A DNA stretch of 64,000 nt from Fusibacter tunisiensis. Its GTDB lineage: Bacteria; Bacillota; Clostridia; Peptostreptococcales; Acidaminobacteraceae. The notes beneath the pieces were generated by a model. That model saw nothing but the letters and a program-made list of their open reading frames with translations. It searched no databases and was not told the origin of the DNA. Shown one piece after another: positions 9,609 to 19,135 of the stretch. A program made the position numbers and the translations under genes. Where the stretch lies: contig NZ_JAFBDT010000002.1 in assembly GCF_016908355.1 (NCBI RefSeq), positions 62,001 through 126,000 on the forward strand. The letters run 5' to 3'. Numbering within the stretch: the first letter of the stretch is position 1; each line of letters opens with the position of its first letter.

Positions 9609-10034
9609 ATGGCTGAACTTAAAACAGAAATCTTAAACGAAAAACTCATGAAATCTGAAAACTTTGATGCATTCTTTGAAACCCATGGCAAGCACATCCG
9701 GCTGGACAGTTTTCACAACTGTCTATATGACATGATCTCAGACAGTGGTCTAAAAAACTCAGATATTTTCCTTGCCGCCGATCTCAGTGAAAGTTATGGG
9801 TATCAACTTTTAAGTGGCAAAAGACAGCCTTCGCGTGATAAAATTCTCAAACTGGCTTTTGCCCTAAAACTCACACTTGAAAAAACCAATTTGCTGTTAA
9901 AATTGGGGCAAAAAAACAGCCTCTATGTAAAAAATAAACGGGATGCCATTCTTATGTTTGCACTCAACACAAAAAAATCCCTTATAGATACAAATGCCCT
10001 CTTGGAGTCTGAAAATTGCGACCTATTATTATAA
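9609..10034 (+). CDS. Cro/C1-type helix-turn-helix regulator
   Basis: The 141-residue protein starts at 9609, with AGGAGG 6 bases before the ATG. A helix-turn-helix of the XRE kind spans about residues 30-85 (LKNSDIFLAADLSESYGYQL, then SGKRQPSRDKILKLAFAL). The C-terminal part is helical, with no other domain I recognise. It is transcribed away from the Ser/Thr kinase from a shared palindromic promoter, so it probably represses itself and the kinase operon. It could also be a phosphorylation target of the kinase; that is inference from position only. Confidence 0.8.
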   Translation: MAELKTEILNEKLMKSENFDAFFETHGKHIRLDSFHNCLYDMISDSGLKNSDIFLAADLSESYGYQLLSGKRQPSRDKILKLAFALKLTLEKTNLLLKLGQKNSLYVKNKRDAILMFALNTKKSLIDTNALLESENCDLLL

Positions 10035-10100
10035 ATAAGGGAATCGCACAAACATAAAATATATGTTAAACTATAAGTATCTTAAAAAATGAGGTGTGTT

Positions 10101-11000
10101 ATGCCCAGTTATAAAGTCTATAAACAAAGTGCCATTTCAAAGACATCAACACTGACCAATGCGAAAAATATAATTGAAAAAATCCATAAAAACAACCATC
10201 TAACCATAGGCAAATACCATTTAAGAGAAAATTCCATCTTTTATATAGACATTAACGATTCACCCGATGCCGTTAAAACGTATACCGTTCTTTCTGGCAA
10301 ACTGGTGAACCTAAAAACACATGAAGTCTATGCCGCTGGTGACTTCATACTCATTGGCCAAATTGATGAAATCGTTTCCCTGCATTGCCTAGAAGACAGC
10401 ATCGTTCTTGTGCATGCCCAAGGGAATACCAGCGTTGAAAAGTTTGAAGACAGCAACGCCAAACTTAACGCCCTTATGAATGACCTTCAGGCAAAGGACC
10501 ACTACACCAAACTGCACTCAGACCGGGTCTTCCAATTGGTCAAGCAAATGGCCCTTAAACTTGGCTATCATTCCAGCGCCCTTCACAACATCAACAAGGC
10601 AGCCCGATTTCATGACATTGGCAAACTCTTTATAGAAGATGAAATCTTAAACAAACCTGCAAAACTTACAGCAGATGAATTTAACCGCATCAAAGAGCAT
10701 ACTTTTTTAGGTGAAGATTTGATTCTTAAAACCTATGGTGAAACCGTTTATGCCATCATTACACAACACCACGAACGATTAGACGGATCTGGCTATCCAA
10801 AAGGCCTAAGAGGCTCTGAGATTCTTGAAGAAGCTAAAATTCTCGCTGTTTGTGATGTCTACGACGCCATGACCAGCAACCGGGTCTACAGCCAGGCCAA
10901 AACCCCTGATGAAGCCATAAAAGAACTGGAATCTCTCGCCGGCACCCTCTATGATGAGAAACTCATCCAAGTCCTGAAAATAATTGTTAATAACCAATAA
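10101..11000 (+). CDS. HD-GYP domain protein (probable cyclic-di-GMP phosphodiesterase)
   Basis: I start at the ATG at 10101 because GAGGTG lies 4 bases before it; the in-frame ATG at 10089 has none. Residues about 35-115 resemble a small beta-barrel (cupin or cNMP-like) sensor, with a GKLVNLKTHEVYAAGD stretch. The HD-GYP domain (about 125-298) is complete: HDIGK with His171-Asp172, His/Glu ligands, and HHERLDGSGYP (223-233), the signature that gives the family its name. The protein is soluble, 299 residues. It should hydrolyse cyclic di-GMP or a related cyclic dinucleotide in the cytoplasm. It has its own gene unit, 66 bp after the regulator gene. Confidence 0.9.
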   Translation: MPSYKVYKQSAISKTSTLTNAKNIIEKIHKNNHLTIGKYHLRENSIFYIDINDSPDAVKTYTVLSGKLVNLKTHEVYAAGDFILIGQIDEIVSLHCLEDSIVLVHAQGNTSVEKFEDSNAKLNALMNDLQAKDHYTKLHSDRVFQLVKQMALKLGYHSSALHNINKAARFHDIGKLFIEDEILNKPAKLTADEFNRIKEHTFLGEDLILKTYGETVYAIITQHHERLDGSGYPKGLRGSEILEEAKILAVCDVYDAMTSNRVYSQAKTPDEAIKELESLAGTLYDEKLIQVLKIIVNNQ

Positions 11001-11034
11001 TAAGTCAAATAGACGTAAAAGATAATCAAAGTGG

Positions 11035-11077
11035 TTGACAATAGTGAACGAGCGGGATATACTTTGTATATACAAAG
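11035..11077 (+). promoter_or_regulatory. mazEF promoter and palindromic operator
   Basis: A near-consensus sigma-A promoter: TTGACA (11035-11040), 17 bp, TATACT (11058-11063). A perfect 16-bp palindrome (arms CTTTGTAT and ATACAAAG, 11062-11077) covers the expected transcription start and ends just before the AAAGGAGG ribosome site. It is a likely binding site for MazE or MazEF autorepression. Confidence 0.8.
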
Positions 11078-11088
11078 GAGGTGTTGTC

Positions 11089-11331
11089 ATGGTAACATCA
11101 ATTAAGAAGTGGGGTAATAGCCAAGGTTTAAGGTTTTCAAAGGAAATGCTAGATGCTATAGGTATCTCAGTCGATGATGAAGTTTTGATAGAAGTAATAG
11201 ACCATAAAATTATTATCAGTAAGGCTAAAGATAATAAGGTGAATTTGAAAAAATTATTTAAATCATATGAAGGTGTCTATAAAGAAACTGAGATGAATTG
11301 GGGAGAACCAAAAGGTGAAGAAGTATGGTAA
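11089..11331 (+). CDS. mazE: MazE-type antitoxin (AbrB/SpoVT fold)
   Basis: Starts at 11089, where AAAGGAGG precedes the ATG by 7 bases. The 80-residue protein has the SpoVT/AbrB swapped-hairpin DNA-binding domain at residues 1-45 (IKKWGNSQGLRFSKEML, then DEVLIEV) and a charged, probably disordered C-terminal tail that would neutralise MazF. It overlaps the toxin gene by 7 bases, as is usual for this module. Expected to repress the operon by binding the palindrome just upstream. Confidence 0.93.
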   Translation: MVTSIKKWGNSQGLRFSKEMLDAIGISVDDEVLIEVIDHKIIISKAKDNKVNLKKLFKSYEGVYKETEMNWGEPKGEEVW

Positions 11332-11660
11332 TTAATCAAGGCGATATAATTAAGTTTGACTTTAATCCAACTGTTGGTCATGAGCAAGCAGGGTTTCGAC
11401 CTGCACTGGTTATTAGCAATCAAACATTCAATAAGTTTACTAATTTATTAATTGTACTGCCGATCACGAGTACCGTTAGTAACTTTCCCTTGCATATTCC
11501 ATTAGATGATAGAACTGAGACTCAAGGGAATATATTGTGTGAGCATATTAAATCAATTGATAAGACTGCAAGAAAGATCAAGAAGATAGAAAAGGTGCCA
11601 AAAGATATACTTGAATATGTAATCGCCATGATATATGGCGAACTAGAAATAGAAGCTTAA
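11325..11660 (+). CDS. mazF: MazF-type endoribonuclease toxin
   Basis: The 111-residue protein matches the PemK/MazF family: GDIIKFDFNPTVGHEQAGFRP (toxin start), the conserved RPALVIS, PITST, and C-terminal IYGELEIE. The Arg after the QAGF turn and the Thr of PITST correspond to the catalytic region of MazF mRNA interferases, which cut single-stranded RNA at short motifs. The ATG lies within the last codons of mazE, so the two are translationally coupled. Full length, no disruption seen. Confidence 0.93.
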   Translation: MVINQGDIIKFDFNPTVGHEQAGFRPALVISNQTFNKFTNLLIVLPITSTVSNFPLHIPLDDRTETQGNILCEHIKSIDKTARKIKKIEKVPKDILEYVIAMIYGELEIEA

Positions 11661-11744
11661 TGTCTATGGGTTAAGGGTTGTGGAAATTTGTAATCAATAA
11701 TATTGGAAAAATTTATCTGAAATTATCTGAAAAAGGAGAAAACG

Positions 11745-13652
11745 ATGTTGTATGTATATAACAGATATATAATGAAAGAAATTGCACACACCCTCTTAAG
11801 CGAACAAATAAATCAGGCAGAATTAAATGCTGCAATTGGGAAATATTTTTATAATTTACTTGAATTTGATGGAATAAAATTGACTAATAGCGCTATTTAT
11901 AAAACTGAAAGCCAAATACTCAAGGACATAAAAAGTGGTGTTAACTTAGAAAATATTGTAATTAACAAGGGTGAAATTGTAGGGATTAAAAGTGTCATTG
12001 ACGATATTACATATCAAGGGTATCCTTTTTTAATACTGGAAAAATTAACTGATAGTAAGGGAGAAGTCGTGGGATTTACAATTTGGGACAACAGATATGC
12101 AAGAACTATTCCCAAAAGCAAGTTAATAAATTATATGAACGAGATAGGAGAAAAGTATCCCGAACATATTATAAACGGCACATACCCAACAAAAAAAATA
12201 ACCCATCTATTAAAAATTCGAATGGGCGAAATGCATATGGGGCCTTTAGGTGTTAACCATGGCATAAATGTGAGTGAAGTACTCACAGGCACAAAAAAGA
12301 CCGCCTACAATTGTGATCCAATAGAATTAAGAATGCATGTTGATCAAAAAATCGTTATAATCGATAAAGTACAATATGTATTGAGGGGATTGAATCAAGT
12401 ATATACAAATATACAAGGTATAAAAACTCTAAATGAGAATGAAATTCAAGCTGGTGTTAATGCTATTAAATGGATAGCAACACTAAAATATGATCTTGAT
12501 ATAGTTGAGGCAGCTTTTAAAGATCTAAAGGAAAATATTGAACCTGAATACTTGGAACAAATATTAAATGCAGACAAGTTTAATAGCATTATAAACGCCA
12601 TGCTTAAGAATAGTATCCATTATAATGAGGATTTAAAAGATCAGTTTGGTATAGAAATTGAGAACAATTATAATGGAAAACATACATGGGAAGGAAGCAG
12701 TAATTCAAAGAAATTTCTTATGTATAAAGATAAAGCTAAATCTTTAAAGGTAGATTGTGATGTTTCCCCAAAAGCGATTGTCCATTATACTTGTGGGGCA
12801 TATTCATGGTTAGATAAGCGTGATGTGGTTGTGCAAAATGAAAACAGTAAAATTCTAGACAAAAAAACCAATGAGGCGTATAGAGGAGATACAATGACAA
12901 GTGCATGGAATTTCTTTAGATATGCGATTCAATTAGCAGATAATTACCAAAAAGTTATTATAGATGATCTTAAAATTGAAGGCAGTTTAAGTAATCATTT
13001 TGATAAACTGATTAGTATAATTGATAATTTAAAGTGGGATAAGGATGACGCTCTTACTGGCTTAAAAGATCAACTTGATATATTTGCCAGAAATTGTCAC
13101 ACATTTGGGAATATGATCCCAGTACCTCTTTATTTTAATAATGAAAGAAGTGGTCATTTTGCCAATAGAGATTGTTGGGATATTACGATGGTGGCATTAT
13201 ATGGATGGTACCAAGATAATGAAACTTTATCAGATGTTAATTTTGATTTAGTTGCCCTTGATAAGGACAGATGGCTATTGGGACTTTTTTCTGGTTCTGG
13301 AAATGAGGCAAAAGTATTCAGTGTTATTAACTGTAAAAAATGGCTATGTAAAATGGGAAGTTGGTCAAATTTTATAGCTATGAATAAGCTTGAATCATTT
13401 ACAGGGGAATATGATACGAAGAAAGTTCCCAAAACGATAATAAATAATATGCCTTTATCATTTGATATTCTTGATAGGTCACCCGATGAATTTTTTAAAA
13501 AAACATGGGAAAAGTTTAAACCAGGAAACGGAAAACACGTAACTAATTGGGAGGCAAGAGATAAGAAAAATCTAGTGAACTATTTAAGGAACTTAAATAT
13601 AAGTATTGCAGAAAGAAATGATGCATTAAATCATTCTAGGAAAGAACTGTAA
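11745..13652 (+). CDS. Large protein of unknown function downstream of mazEF
   Basis: A 635-residue soluble protein with AAAGGAG 6 bases before its ATG. I do not recognise a characterised family. The N-terminal 200 residues look alpha/beta and include a segment around YQGYPFLILEKLTDSKGEVVGF. The C-terminal half has a run with CHTFGN, PVPLYFN and a W-D-I-T helix (about 447-480), somewhat like the DUF6994 family; that match is tentative. The gene is more A+T-rich than the flanking envelope genes. It lies 84 bp after mazF, inside an accessory stretch, and could be a defence effector or a passenger. No signal peptide or membrane segment is visible. Confidence 0.6.
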   Translation: MLYVYNRYIMKEIAHTLLSEQINQAELNAAIGKYFYNLLEFDGIKLTNSAIYKTESQILKDIKSGVNLENIVINKGEIVGIKSVIDDITYQGYPFLILEKLTDSKGEVVGFTIWDNRYARTIPKSKLINYMNEIGEKYPEHIINGTYPTKKITHLLKIRMGEMHMGPLGVNHGINVSEVLTGTKKTAYNCDPIELRMHVDQKIVIIDKVQYVLRGLNQVYTNIQGIKTLNENEIQAGVNAIKWIATLKYDLDIVEAAFKDLKENIEPEYLEQILNADKFNSIINAMLKNSIHYNEDLKDQFGIEIENNYNGKHTWEGSSNSKKFLMYKDKAKSLKVDCDVSPKAIVHYTCGAYSWLDKRDVVVQNENSKILDKKTNEAYRGDTMTSAWNFFRYAIQLADNYQKVIIDDLKIEGSLSNHFDKLISIIDNLKWDKDDALTGLKDQLDIFARNCHTFGNMIPVPLYFNNERSGHFANRDCWDITMVALYGWYQDNETLSDVNFDLVALDKDRWLLGLFSGSGNEAKVFSVINCKKWLCKMGSWSNFIAMNKLESFTGEYDTKKVPKTIINNMPLSFDILDRSPDEFFKKTWEKFKPGNGKHVTNWEARDKKNLVNYLRNLNISIAERNDALNHSRKEL

Positions 13653-13684
13653 TATGTATTATTTAATTGGAAGAAGATTATAAT

Positions 13685-13780
13685 GTAAGCGTAAAGCCAC
13701 CTTTCTGTACCTTTAGTGACCCATGAAGCCCATGGTTACACCTTGGACAGTTTTGTTCATCAGCAGGGAGTGTGTAAAAA
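13685..13780 (+). repeat. Possible terminal fragment of an IS66-family element
   Basis: Begins GTAAGCGTAAAG, the kind of end reported for IS66-family elements (ends starting GTAAGCG), and continues with a more G+C-rich, non-coding stretch containing CCCATGG. No transposase is attached. Shorter copies of the same start occur at 19053, 20111 and 21456. Assignment to IS66 rests on memory of the end consensus, not on an alignment. Confidence 0.4.
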
Positions 13781-13833
13781 AATTCTTCTTCCTCCAAATA
13801 ATGGATTTAAAAATAATGAAAGAGAGAAATGAG

Positions 13834-15420
13834 ATGAAAAAATTAATATCGGTTATGATCATTCTAACCCTAATGACCACCATCGCCTTTGCAGAACAAG
13901 GTGAAAACTGGATTAGCGCCCTTAAAAACACCATTCAGGTCACGCTTAATGGCGAAGCCGTTGCTGCAGACAACCTTTTATACGAAGGCCGAACCTATGT
14001 ACAGTTGCGCGAAATTTCAAACATGATTGGTGCCGATCTCTCGTGGGATGAAATCACTCAGACAGCTGACTTGAAACTGGAACAGACACAAGCACCAGTC
14101 AATGCTGACACGGGTACATTTAAAAAGATTATCTTGAACACCTACATTGACCCTTTAATTTCATATGCCGAATTAGGCACAACTCAGCAGGCACTGTACG
14201 GTGTGGCTTTTGAAGGGGCGAGCAAGGACATGCGTTATGCGTTGACATCAGAAGGCCTTCAAATTTATGGGTCTTTCTCGATTGGAACAGAAGTGGACAT
14301 GATCCTCGTTCAAAAAGATTATGGCCTGATCAAACGGACTTTGGTTGGTGATGACCTGCCAAAAGTACAAAGAGAAAGTGACTATCAAGTTATTTTTGTG
14401 CCGGCTGACCCATCAAAAGGCTTTAACTTTCCGTACATGATTCGGATTCCAAGCGAAAACATGGTCAAATACAGAACAGAAAAAGACTACTTAATGGTAG
14501 ACATGCTCAACAATGGCAATGGACACAGCCTTGCACAGTGTATTGAAGACGCTAAAGAACAACTGTCTGAAATGTGGTACCTTTCCATGCAGCGGTCCCA
14601 GGAATTTGGCTTTCCAATTATGATGCCAATCGTCCCTAGAACAGGCGTCCCTGTAGATGAAACTGACTTTGGTCAATCCAGACTTTATGAACATGCACTG
14701 GACCGAGCTTCCGTTTATGTAAGAGAATTGACTCAATCAGGAAAATTTGCTTCACGTAACATGGCAAACTATGACTATTATGAAGTAGACCCAACCTTAT
14801 ACTACGATTTTGATGACCAAATTAAAGCCATGATCACACATGCCCTTGACTATCTCAACACCAACAATTTTGGACTGGAAGACAAGGTCATTATGGATGG
14901 TTACTCTGCTTCCGGAACATTTACAGACAGGTTTACAAACCTACATCCTGAAATCGTAAAAATGGTAATTTCAGGTGCAACCCTAGATGATATGATGCTT
15001 CCAACCGACACATACAAGGGCGAAACCCTAAATTTCCCAGTGGGAACAGCTGACTTTAAAGCCATTACTGGCAAAGCCTTCGACATGGAAGCCCACAACA
15101 AAGTAGCCCGTTTAATTTATATGGGTAAAAATGATACAAACAACACAGTTGATTTTCTAGACTGCTATTTCGAAGGCACACAGTCGCAAATCAATAAATT
15201 GTTTGGCAACCCAGTTCTGCCAAGAGCACTTGAAAACATTGAACTCTACGGGAAAAGTGGCGGACATGGACTCTTTATACTGGACCAAGGCATTGAACAC
15301 GGAACTTCATATGAAATGAATCAGTACATCAACACCTTTATTTTGGCAAATCTTAAATCAGATACACCTGTCTATCCACCTGTAAACTATACGAACTTAG
15401 AAGCCACAGTGTTTGAATAA
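13834..15420 (+). CDS. Secreted alpha/beta-hydrolase with stalk domain
   Basis: I chose the ATG at 13834 because the product then starts with a clear signal peptide (residues 1-20, ending AFAEQ); the frame is open back to 13723, through an IS66-like end. Residues about 33-90 resemble the copper-amine-oxidase N-terminal/stalk repeat found on Gram-positive surface proteins (LNGEAVAADNLLYEGRTYVQLR). The C-terminal half is an alpha/beta hydrolase with nucleophile elbow GYSASG (Ser358) and a late GGHGLF that may carry the catalytic His. The substrate is unknown; esterase or depolymerase activity is likely. The upstream AGAGAG ribosome site is weak. Confidence 0.75.
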   Translation: MKKLISVMIILTLMTTIAFAEQGENWISALKNTIQVTLNGEAVAADNLLYEGRTYVQLREISNMIGADLSWDEITQTADLKLEQTQAPVNADTGTFKKIILNTYIDPLISYAELGTTQQALYGVAFEGASKDMRYALTSEGLQIYGSFSIGTEVDMILVQKDYGLIKRTLVGDDLPKVQRESDYQVIFVPADPSKGFNFPYMIRIPSENMVKYRTEKDYLMVDMLNNGNGHSLAQCIEDAKEQLSEMWYLSMQRSQEFGFPIMMPIVPRTGVPVDETDFGQSRLYEHALDRASVYVRELTQSGKFASRNMANYDYYEVDPTLYYDFDDQIKAMITHALDYLNTNNFGLEDKVIMDGYSASGTFTDRFTNLHPEIVKMVISGATLDDMMLPTDTYKGETLNFPVGTADFKAITGKAFDMEAHNKVARLIYMGKNDTNNTVDFLDCYFEGTQSQINKLFGNPVLPRALENIELYGKSGGHGLFILDQGIEHGTSYEMNQYINTFILANLKSDTPVYPPVNYTNLEATVFE

Positions 15421-15426
15421 AACCAT

Positions 15427-15457
15427 AAAAAAGAGGACACCTCGGTGTCCTCTTTTA
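15427..15457. terminator. Bidirectional rho-independent terminator
   Basis: A 12-bp stem (AAAAGAGGACAC with GTGTCCTCTTTT) and a 4-base loop, with A-run and T-run flanks, lies between two convergent genes (hydrolase ending at 15420, nucleotidase ending at 15470). It can end transcription from both sides. Confidence 0.9.
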
Positions 15458-15469
15458 GTGTGCTTAACT

Positions 15470-18400
15470 TTATGCAGCGATTAAAAACTCAAGTGCACTG
15501 ACTTCGTCAGAAACGTCTTCAATTCTGCCGTCTTCAATAGCTTTGTCAAAACCTTTTTCGTTCATGTAGTCGATTAAAACTTCATCCATTGCGCCAAACT
15601 CTGCAACAACAGGTTTACCAACGAACATGGAATAACCATCTCCACCAGCTACGATAAAGTCATTTGTCGCCAAAACATACGTCTTCGTAAGGTCCACAAG
15701 CTCACCACCAACCTTAAGTTCAACCACTCTTTCACCCGCAGGTAAAGTTGAATCGAACTTAACAGTCATGCCAGCGATGTGTGGGAAAGCGCCTTTTGCT
15801 TCTGGATACATGTCAATGCCATTTTCAATAGCAGCAACAATATCTGCACCAGTCACTTCAATAACTCTAACTGTATTTCCATAAGGAAGTACTGTTAAAA
15901 CTTCGCCTTTTGTAACAGGACCCGCATCGATAGATGAACGGATACCGCCACCATTTGTAAGGGCAACATCTGCGCCACTAATATCTAGTAGTGCTGCAGT
16001 CAGTAAGTTTCCTAGATTTGTTTCACCTGCACGAACAAATGCTTTTTCACCGTTGAGAACAACAGGCGCAGTTGCAACAACTTCTTCAGTAATAACTTCA
16101 TTTTCAGCTACAATTTCTTCAATTAGTGCTGTCATTTCTGCATCGTCTTCTACATTTGCAGACATTTCTTTTGTAAAGAGAGAAGCGCCAAGTGACACCA
16201 ATTCACCCTCTTTGAATGCAAAATCAACAACGCCGATATTTTTTGTTTTCTCGCCTGCTGAAACAATGAGGGTATCTTCCACCATCTCACCATTTGCATA
16301 CGTAGAATGCGAGTGACCATCAATTATAAGGTCAATACCGTCTACTGCTAAAACAAGGCTTTCACTTGTATAGTCGCCTTCATCACCTAAGTGAACCAAG
16401 CCTACGATTACATCTACATCCATAGACTCAAGAAGTGCTACCATTTCTTCACTTGTTTCATAAATGTCTTCAAAAGTAATGCCTTTTGTATTGTCTGGAT
16501 GTGACTTGTAGAGGGTTTCAGGTGTTGCGATTCCAAAGACACCAATTTCCAAGCCATCTACTTCAAAGATTTCATAATCATCCACTAACAAAGAACCATC
16601 TTCTTTTTTTACATTGGCTGCAAGCATTGGGAATTCAAGCATACCAGCTAACTTTTCAGTTTGAGCTGAGCCATAGTCAAACTCATGGTTACCAAGTGTC
16701 ATCACATCATAACCAAGTGCGTTAAGGACTCTAGTGCCCACTTCACCATCTGAAAGTGTTACGAGGTTATGCCCTTGTAAAGCATCTCCAGCGTCCATAA
16801 TCAAAAGGTTGTCGTTCATGTCAGCCATCATTTTATAAACAGTTGCCATTTTGGCTGCGCCCATACCATCATAAGCACCTTCGATAAAGAACCCATGCAT
16901 ATCATTTGTATGCAAAATTGTCAAAGGCTTGTAGTCTGGGAATACACCTTCTTTAATAAGGTCATAAACGTTTACAGCTTTTACATTTGGCGTTCTGCCA
17001 TCTGCAGAAGTTGGGATCTCAAGCTCGCCATCAATAATCATTTGATAGATTTCATCTTTAAGTTCATGGTCTAAATCTGCGCCAACAATTTCCCAGTTGT
17101 TGTCTACAGATGGAGATGCAATCCCATCTTTTTCAGATGCAAGATAAGTTGCAATCAGTTCTCTGATTCTGCCCGCATCTTGGAACTCGATGTAAGAATC
17201 ATAATAAACATCATCAGATGTAGCAAGACCAAGACTCATAAGGGTACCAAATCTGTAGTTGTTTACAGCAAGTTTATAAATTTGATCGTCTACAATTGGG
17301 GCACCATTAAAGGTAAGGTTTTTAATTCTTTCGCCTGGCGCTTCAGAAATATCAATTTCGTAGTCTACACCAGCAAACATGTCATAATTATAGCCTCTAA
17401 TGTTCTCATTAAAGGAAATTGTCACATCGCCTGGCTTGTAAGTGTTGTAGTAACTTGCAGACCATTCCATGTATTCTTTTAAGTTTTCACCTGTAATGTT
17501 AAGACCCATTAAGGTGTTTGTGTACTTGTAAATATCTGCCGCATTTTTCTTTTTGAAATCGCCTTCAAGAAGGTTCATATCATTTTTAAAGGCTGCAGCA
17601 GAACTAATTTGAGCGTCTGTGTAATAAAGTTGTACATCATTGATTAAATCAATAAGCGCTGAATCTTCAAGTTGAATGGTTGGCATTGTTGTTACTTTTG
17701 AGTCGCCAGTGATATAATCAACTCTTTCAACAAAATCAGCTTCAACTTGTCCAACAACTGTGTTGGCATCTGCAATTGATTTTTCATGTACAAAAGCATA
17801 CTTTTCTAGAATTTCTGGATCTTCTTCTACATTAGCTGTTTCAATGTTTTCAGCAGTTATAGAAACCACATCGTAACCATCTTCTGTTTTTTCAACTTCG
17901 ATAACTGCTTTTGATACTGCCCAACCGTAAGCGCCTGGCTCAATAAGCTTAACGCCATTGATTTCTGTATTGTATTTAGAATGGGCATGTCCACCAAAGA
18001 TAATGTCAAATTCAGGGAACTTTTCAGCAACTGAATTGATGCCTATAAAATCATGATCATCTTCTGGACCTATGTGGTAAGCGCCCACTAAAACATCATA
18101 CTTGCCTTCAAGCTCAGCAACGACTTTTGCAGTCTCTTCTTCAATATCTGTAAATTTAAGACCTGCAAAGTTGTTCGGTGAACTGGCTTCCCAAATTGGT
18201 ACATGCGGTGGAATCATACCAACGACTGCTACTCTAACACCATCTATCTCAAAAATTTCATAGCCTTTTACATATCTTTCGCCAGTCGCTTCTACATATG
18301 TGTTTGCAGAAAGCGCAGCACCTTCAAATGCGGCTGAATTTTTGTCAATAAACGACTTGTCAAAATTAAATTCATGGTTTCCAATTGTCCAAGTGTCATA

Positions 18401-18892
18401 TCCAATATCATTCATCACTTGAATCATTGGATGAACAGGCATATCATTGAAAAGATCTGCGCTGTTGTCTTGTAACGTATCGCCCATATCCATAAGCAAT
18501 AAGTTTGGATCAAGTTCTCTTTCTTGCTTAACAATTGTAGAAACTTTTGCAAAACCTGCGTCTGCATCGACATCGTCTATTGCATACTCGTAGGCATAAA
18601 TCCTACCGTGCAAGTCACTTGTGCCCAAAATTGTAATTTCCTTTGAGCCATCTGCTGTTTCTCCGTCATCTTCACCCGGGATTTCAATCTTATCGCCAAC
18701 ATAGATCTTGTTTGGATCTGCGATGTTGTTGTAATCCGCAAGCGTCATGTAATCTGTGCCATAACTTTCTGCAATTTTCCATAGCACATCGCCTGATTTT
18801 ACAGTGTAAGTCTCGGCGAATCCACCCATGGAAAATGATGAAATAATCATCACTGCAACGAGAAGTAAACTTAACTTCCTTAAGTTCCTCAT
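15470..18892 (-). CDS. Secreted LysM protein with two tandem 5'-nucleotidase/cyclic phosphodiesterase modules
   Basis: The ATG at 18892 follows AAAGGAGG and opens a signal peptide (1-26); the frame extends upstream without a ribosome site. Residues 28-72 are one LysM domain that should bind peptidoglycan. Two UshA-like modules follow. The first (about 85-600) has [23 protein letters not shown] and GGHAHS. The second (about 652-1130) has [25 protein letters not shown] and DGHSHS. Each has a 5'-nucleotidase C-terminal domain, the second with TNGGGIRSS. The layout recalls B. subtilis YfkN, but anchoring is by LysM with no LPXTG. It probably scavenges phosphate and nucleosides from nucleotides outside the cell. 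Confidence 0.9.
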   Translation of the reverse strand: MRNLRKLSLLLVAVMIISSFSMGGFAETYTVKSGDVLWKIAESYGTDYMTLADYNNIADPNKIYVGDKIEIPGEDDGETADGSKEITILGTSDLHGRIYAYEYAIDDVDADAGFAKVSTIVKQERELDPNLLLMDMGDTLQDNSADLFNDMPVHPMIQVMNDIGYDTWTIGNHEFNFDKSFIDKNSAAFEGAALSANTYVEATGERYVKGYEIFEIDGVRVAVVGMIPPHVPIWEASSPNNFAGLKFTDIEEETAKVVAELEGKYDVLVGAYHIGPEDDHDFIGINSVAEKFPEFDIIFGGHAHSKYNTEINGVKLIEPGAYGWAVSKAVIEVEKTEDGYDVVSITAENIETANVEEDPEILEKYAFVHEKSIADANTVVGQVEADFVERVDYITGDSKVTTMPTIQLEDSALIDLINDVQLYYTDAQISSAAAFKNDMNLLEGDFKKKNAADIYKYTNTLMGLNITGENLKEYMEWSASYYNTYKPGDVTISFNENIRGYNYDMFAGVDYEIDISEAPGERIKNLTFNGAPIVDDQIYKLAVNNYRFGTLMSLGLATSDDVYYDSYIEFQDAGRIRELIATYLASEKDGIASPSVDNNWEIVGADLDHELKDEIYQMIIDGELEIPTSADGRTPNVKAVNVYDLIKEGVFPDYKPLTILHTNDMHGFFIEGAYDGMGAAKMATVYKMMADMNDNLLIMDAGDALQGHNLVTLSDGEVGTRVLNALGYDVMTLGNHEFDYGSAQTEKLAGMLEFPMLAANVKKEDGSLLVDDYEIFEVDGLEIGVFGIATPETLYKSHPDNTKGITFEDIYETSEEMVALLESMDVDVIVGLVHLGDEGDYTSESLVLAVDGIDLIIDGHSHSTYANGEMVEDTLIVSAGEKTKNIGVVDFAFKEGELVSLGASLFTKEMSANVEDDAEMTALIEEIVAENEVITEEVVATAPVVLNGEKAFVRAGETNLGNLLTAALLDISGADVALTNGGGIRSSIDAGPVTKGEVLTVLPYGNTVRVIEVTGADIVAAIENGIDMYPEAKGAFPHIAGMTVKFDSTLPAGERVVELKVGGELVDLTKTYVLATNDFIVAGGDGYSMFVGKPVVAEFGAMDEVLIDYMNEKGFDKAIEDGRIEDVSDEVSALEFLIAA

Positions 18893-18930
18893 AACTACTT
18901 TTCCTCCTTTTAATTTGGGATAGCAATTGA

Positions 18931-18990
18931 AGTCTTTACTAATAGTAAAGACTGTTTTAATTATACCATTTAATATATGCATATAAACAA
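18931..18990 (-). promoter_or_regulatory. Promoter and palindrome before the nucleotidase gene
   Basis: Minus strand: TATAAT at 18965-18960 and a weak TTGTTT at 18990-18985 (19-bp spacer). Just downstream is a perfect 23-bp palindrome at 18931-18953 (arms AGTCTTTACT and AGTAAAGACT, 3-bp centre), at about the transcription start. It could be an operator or a short RNA hairpin. I cannot name the regulator. Confidence 0.55.
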
Positions 18991-19052
18991 AATAATATAT
19001 AAGTTGTAGAAATCTTACAAAGCTGTCATATTTAAATATCTATCCGCCCAAG

Positions 19053-19065
19053 GTAAGCGTAAATT
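19053..19065 (+). repeat. GTAAGCGTAAATT motif, copy 1
   Basis: Exact 13-bp direct repeat shared with 20111-20123 and 21456-21468 and, for its first 11 bases, with 13685. It lies just past the 3' end of the Fic gene. The motif resembles IS66-family ends. Confidence 0.6.
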
Positions 19066-19135
19066 CAATTACACGTGCCAATCGTAACCAGATACATATT
19101 GGAAACACTGTATTTTTGTGGCTCCTAGGGTTATG

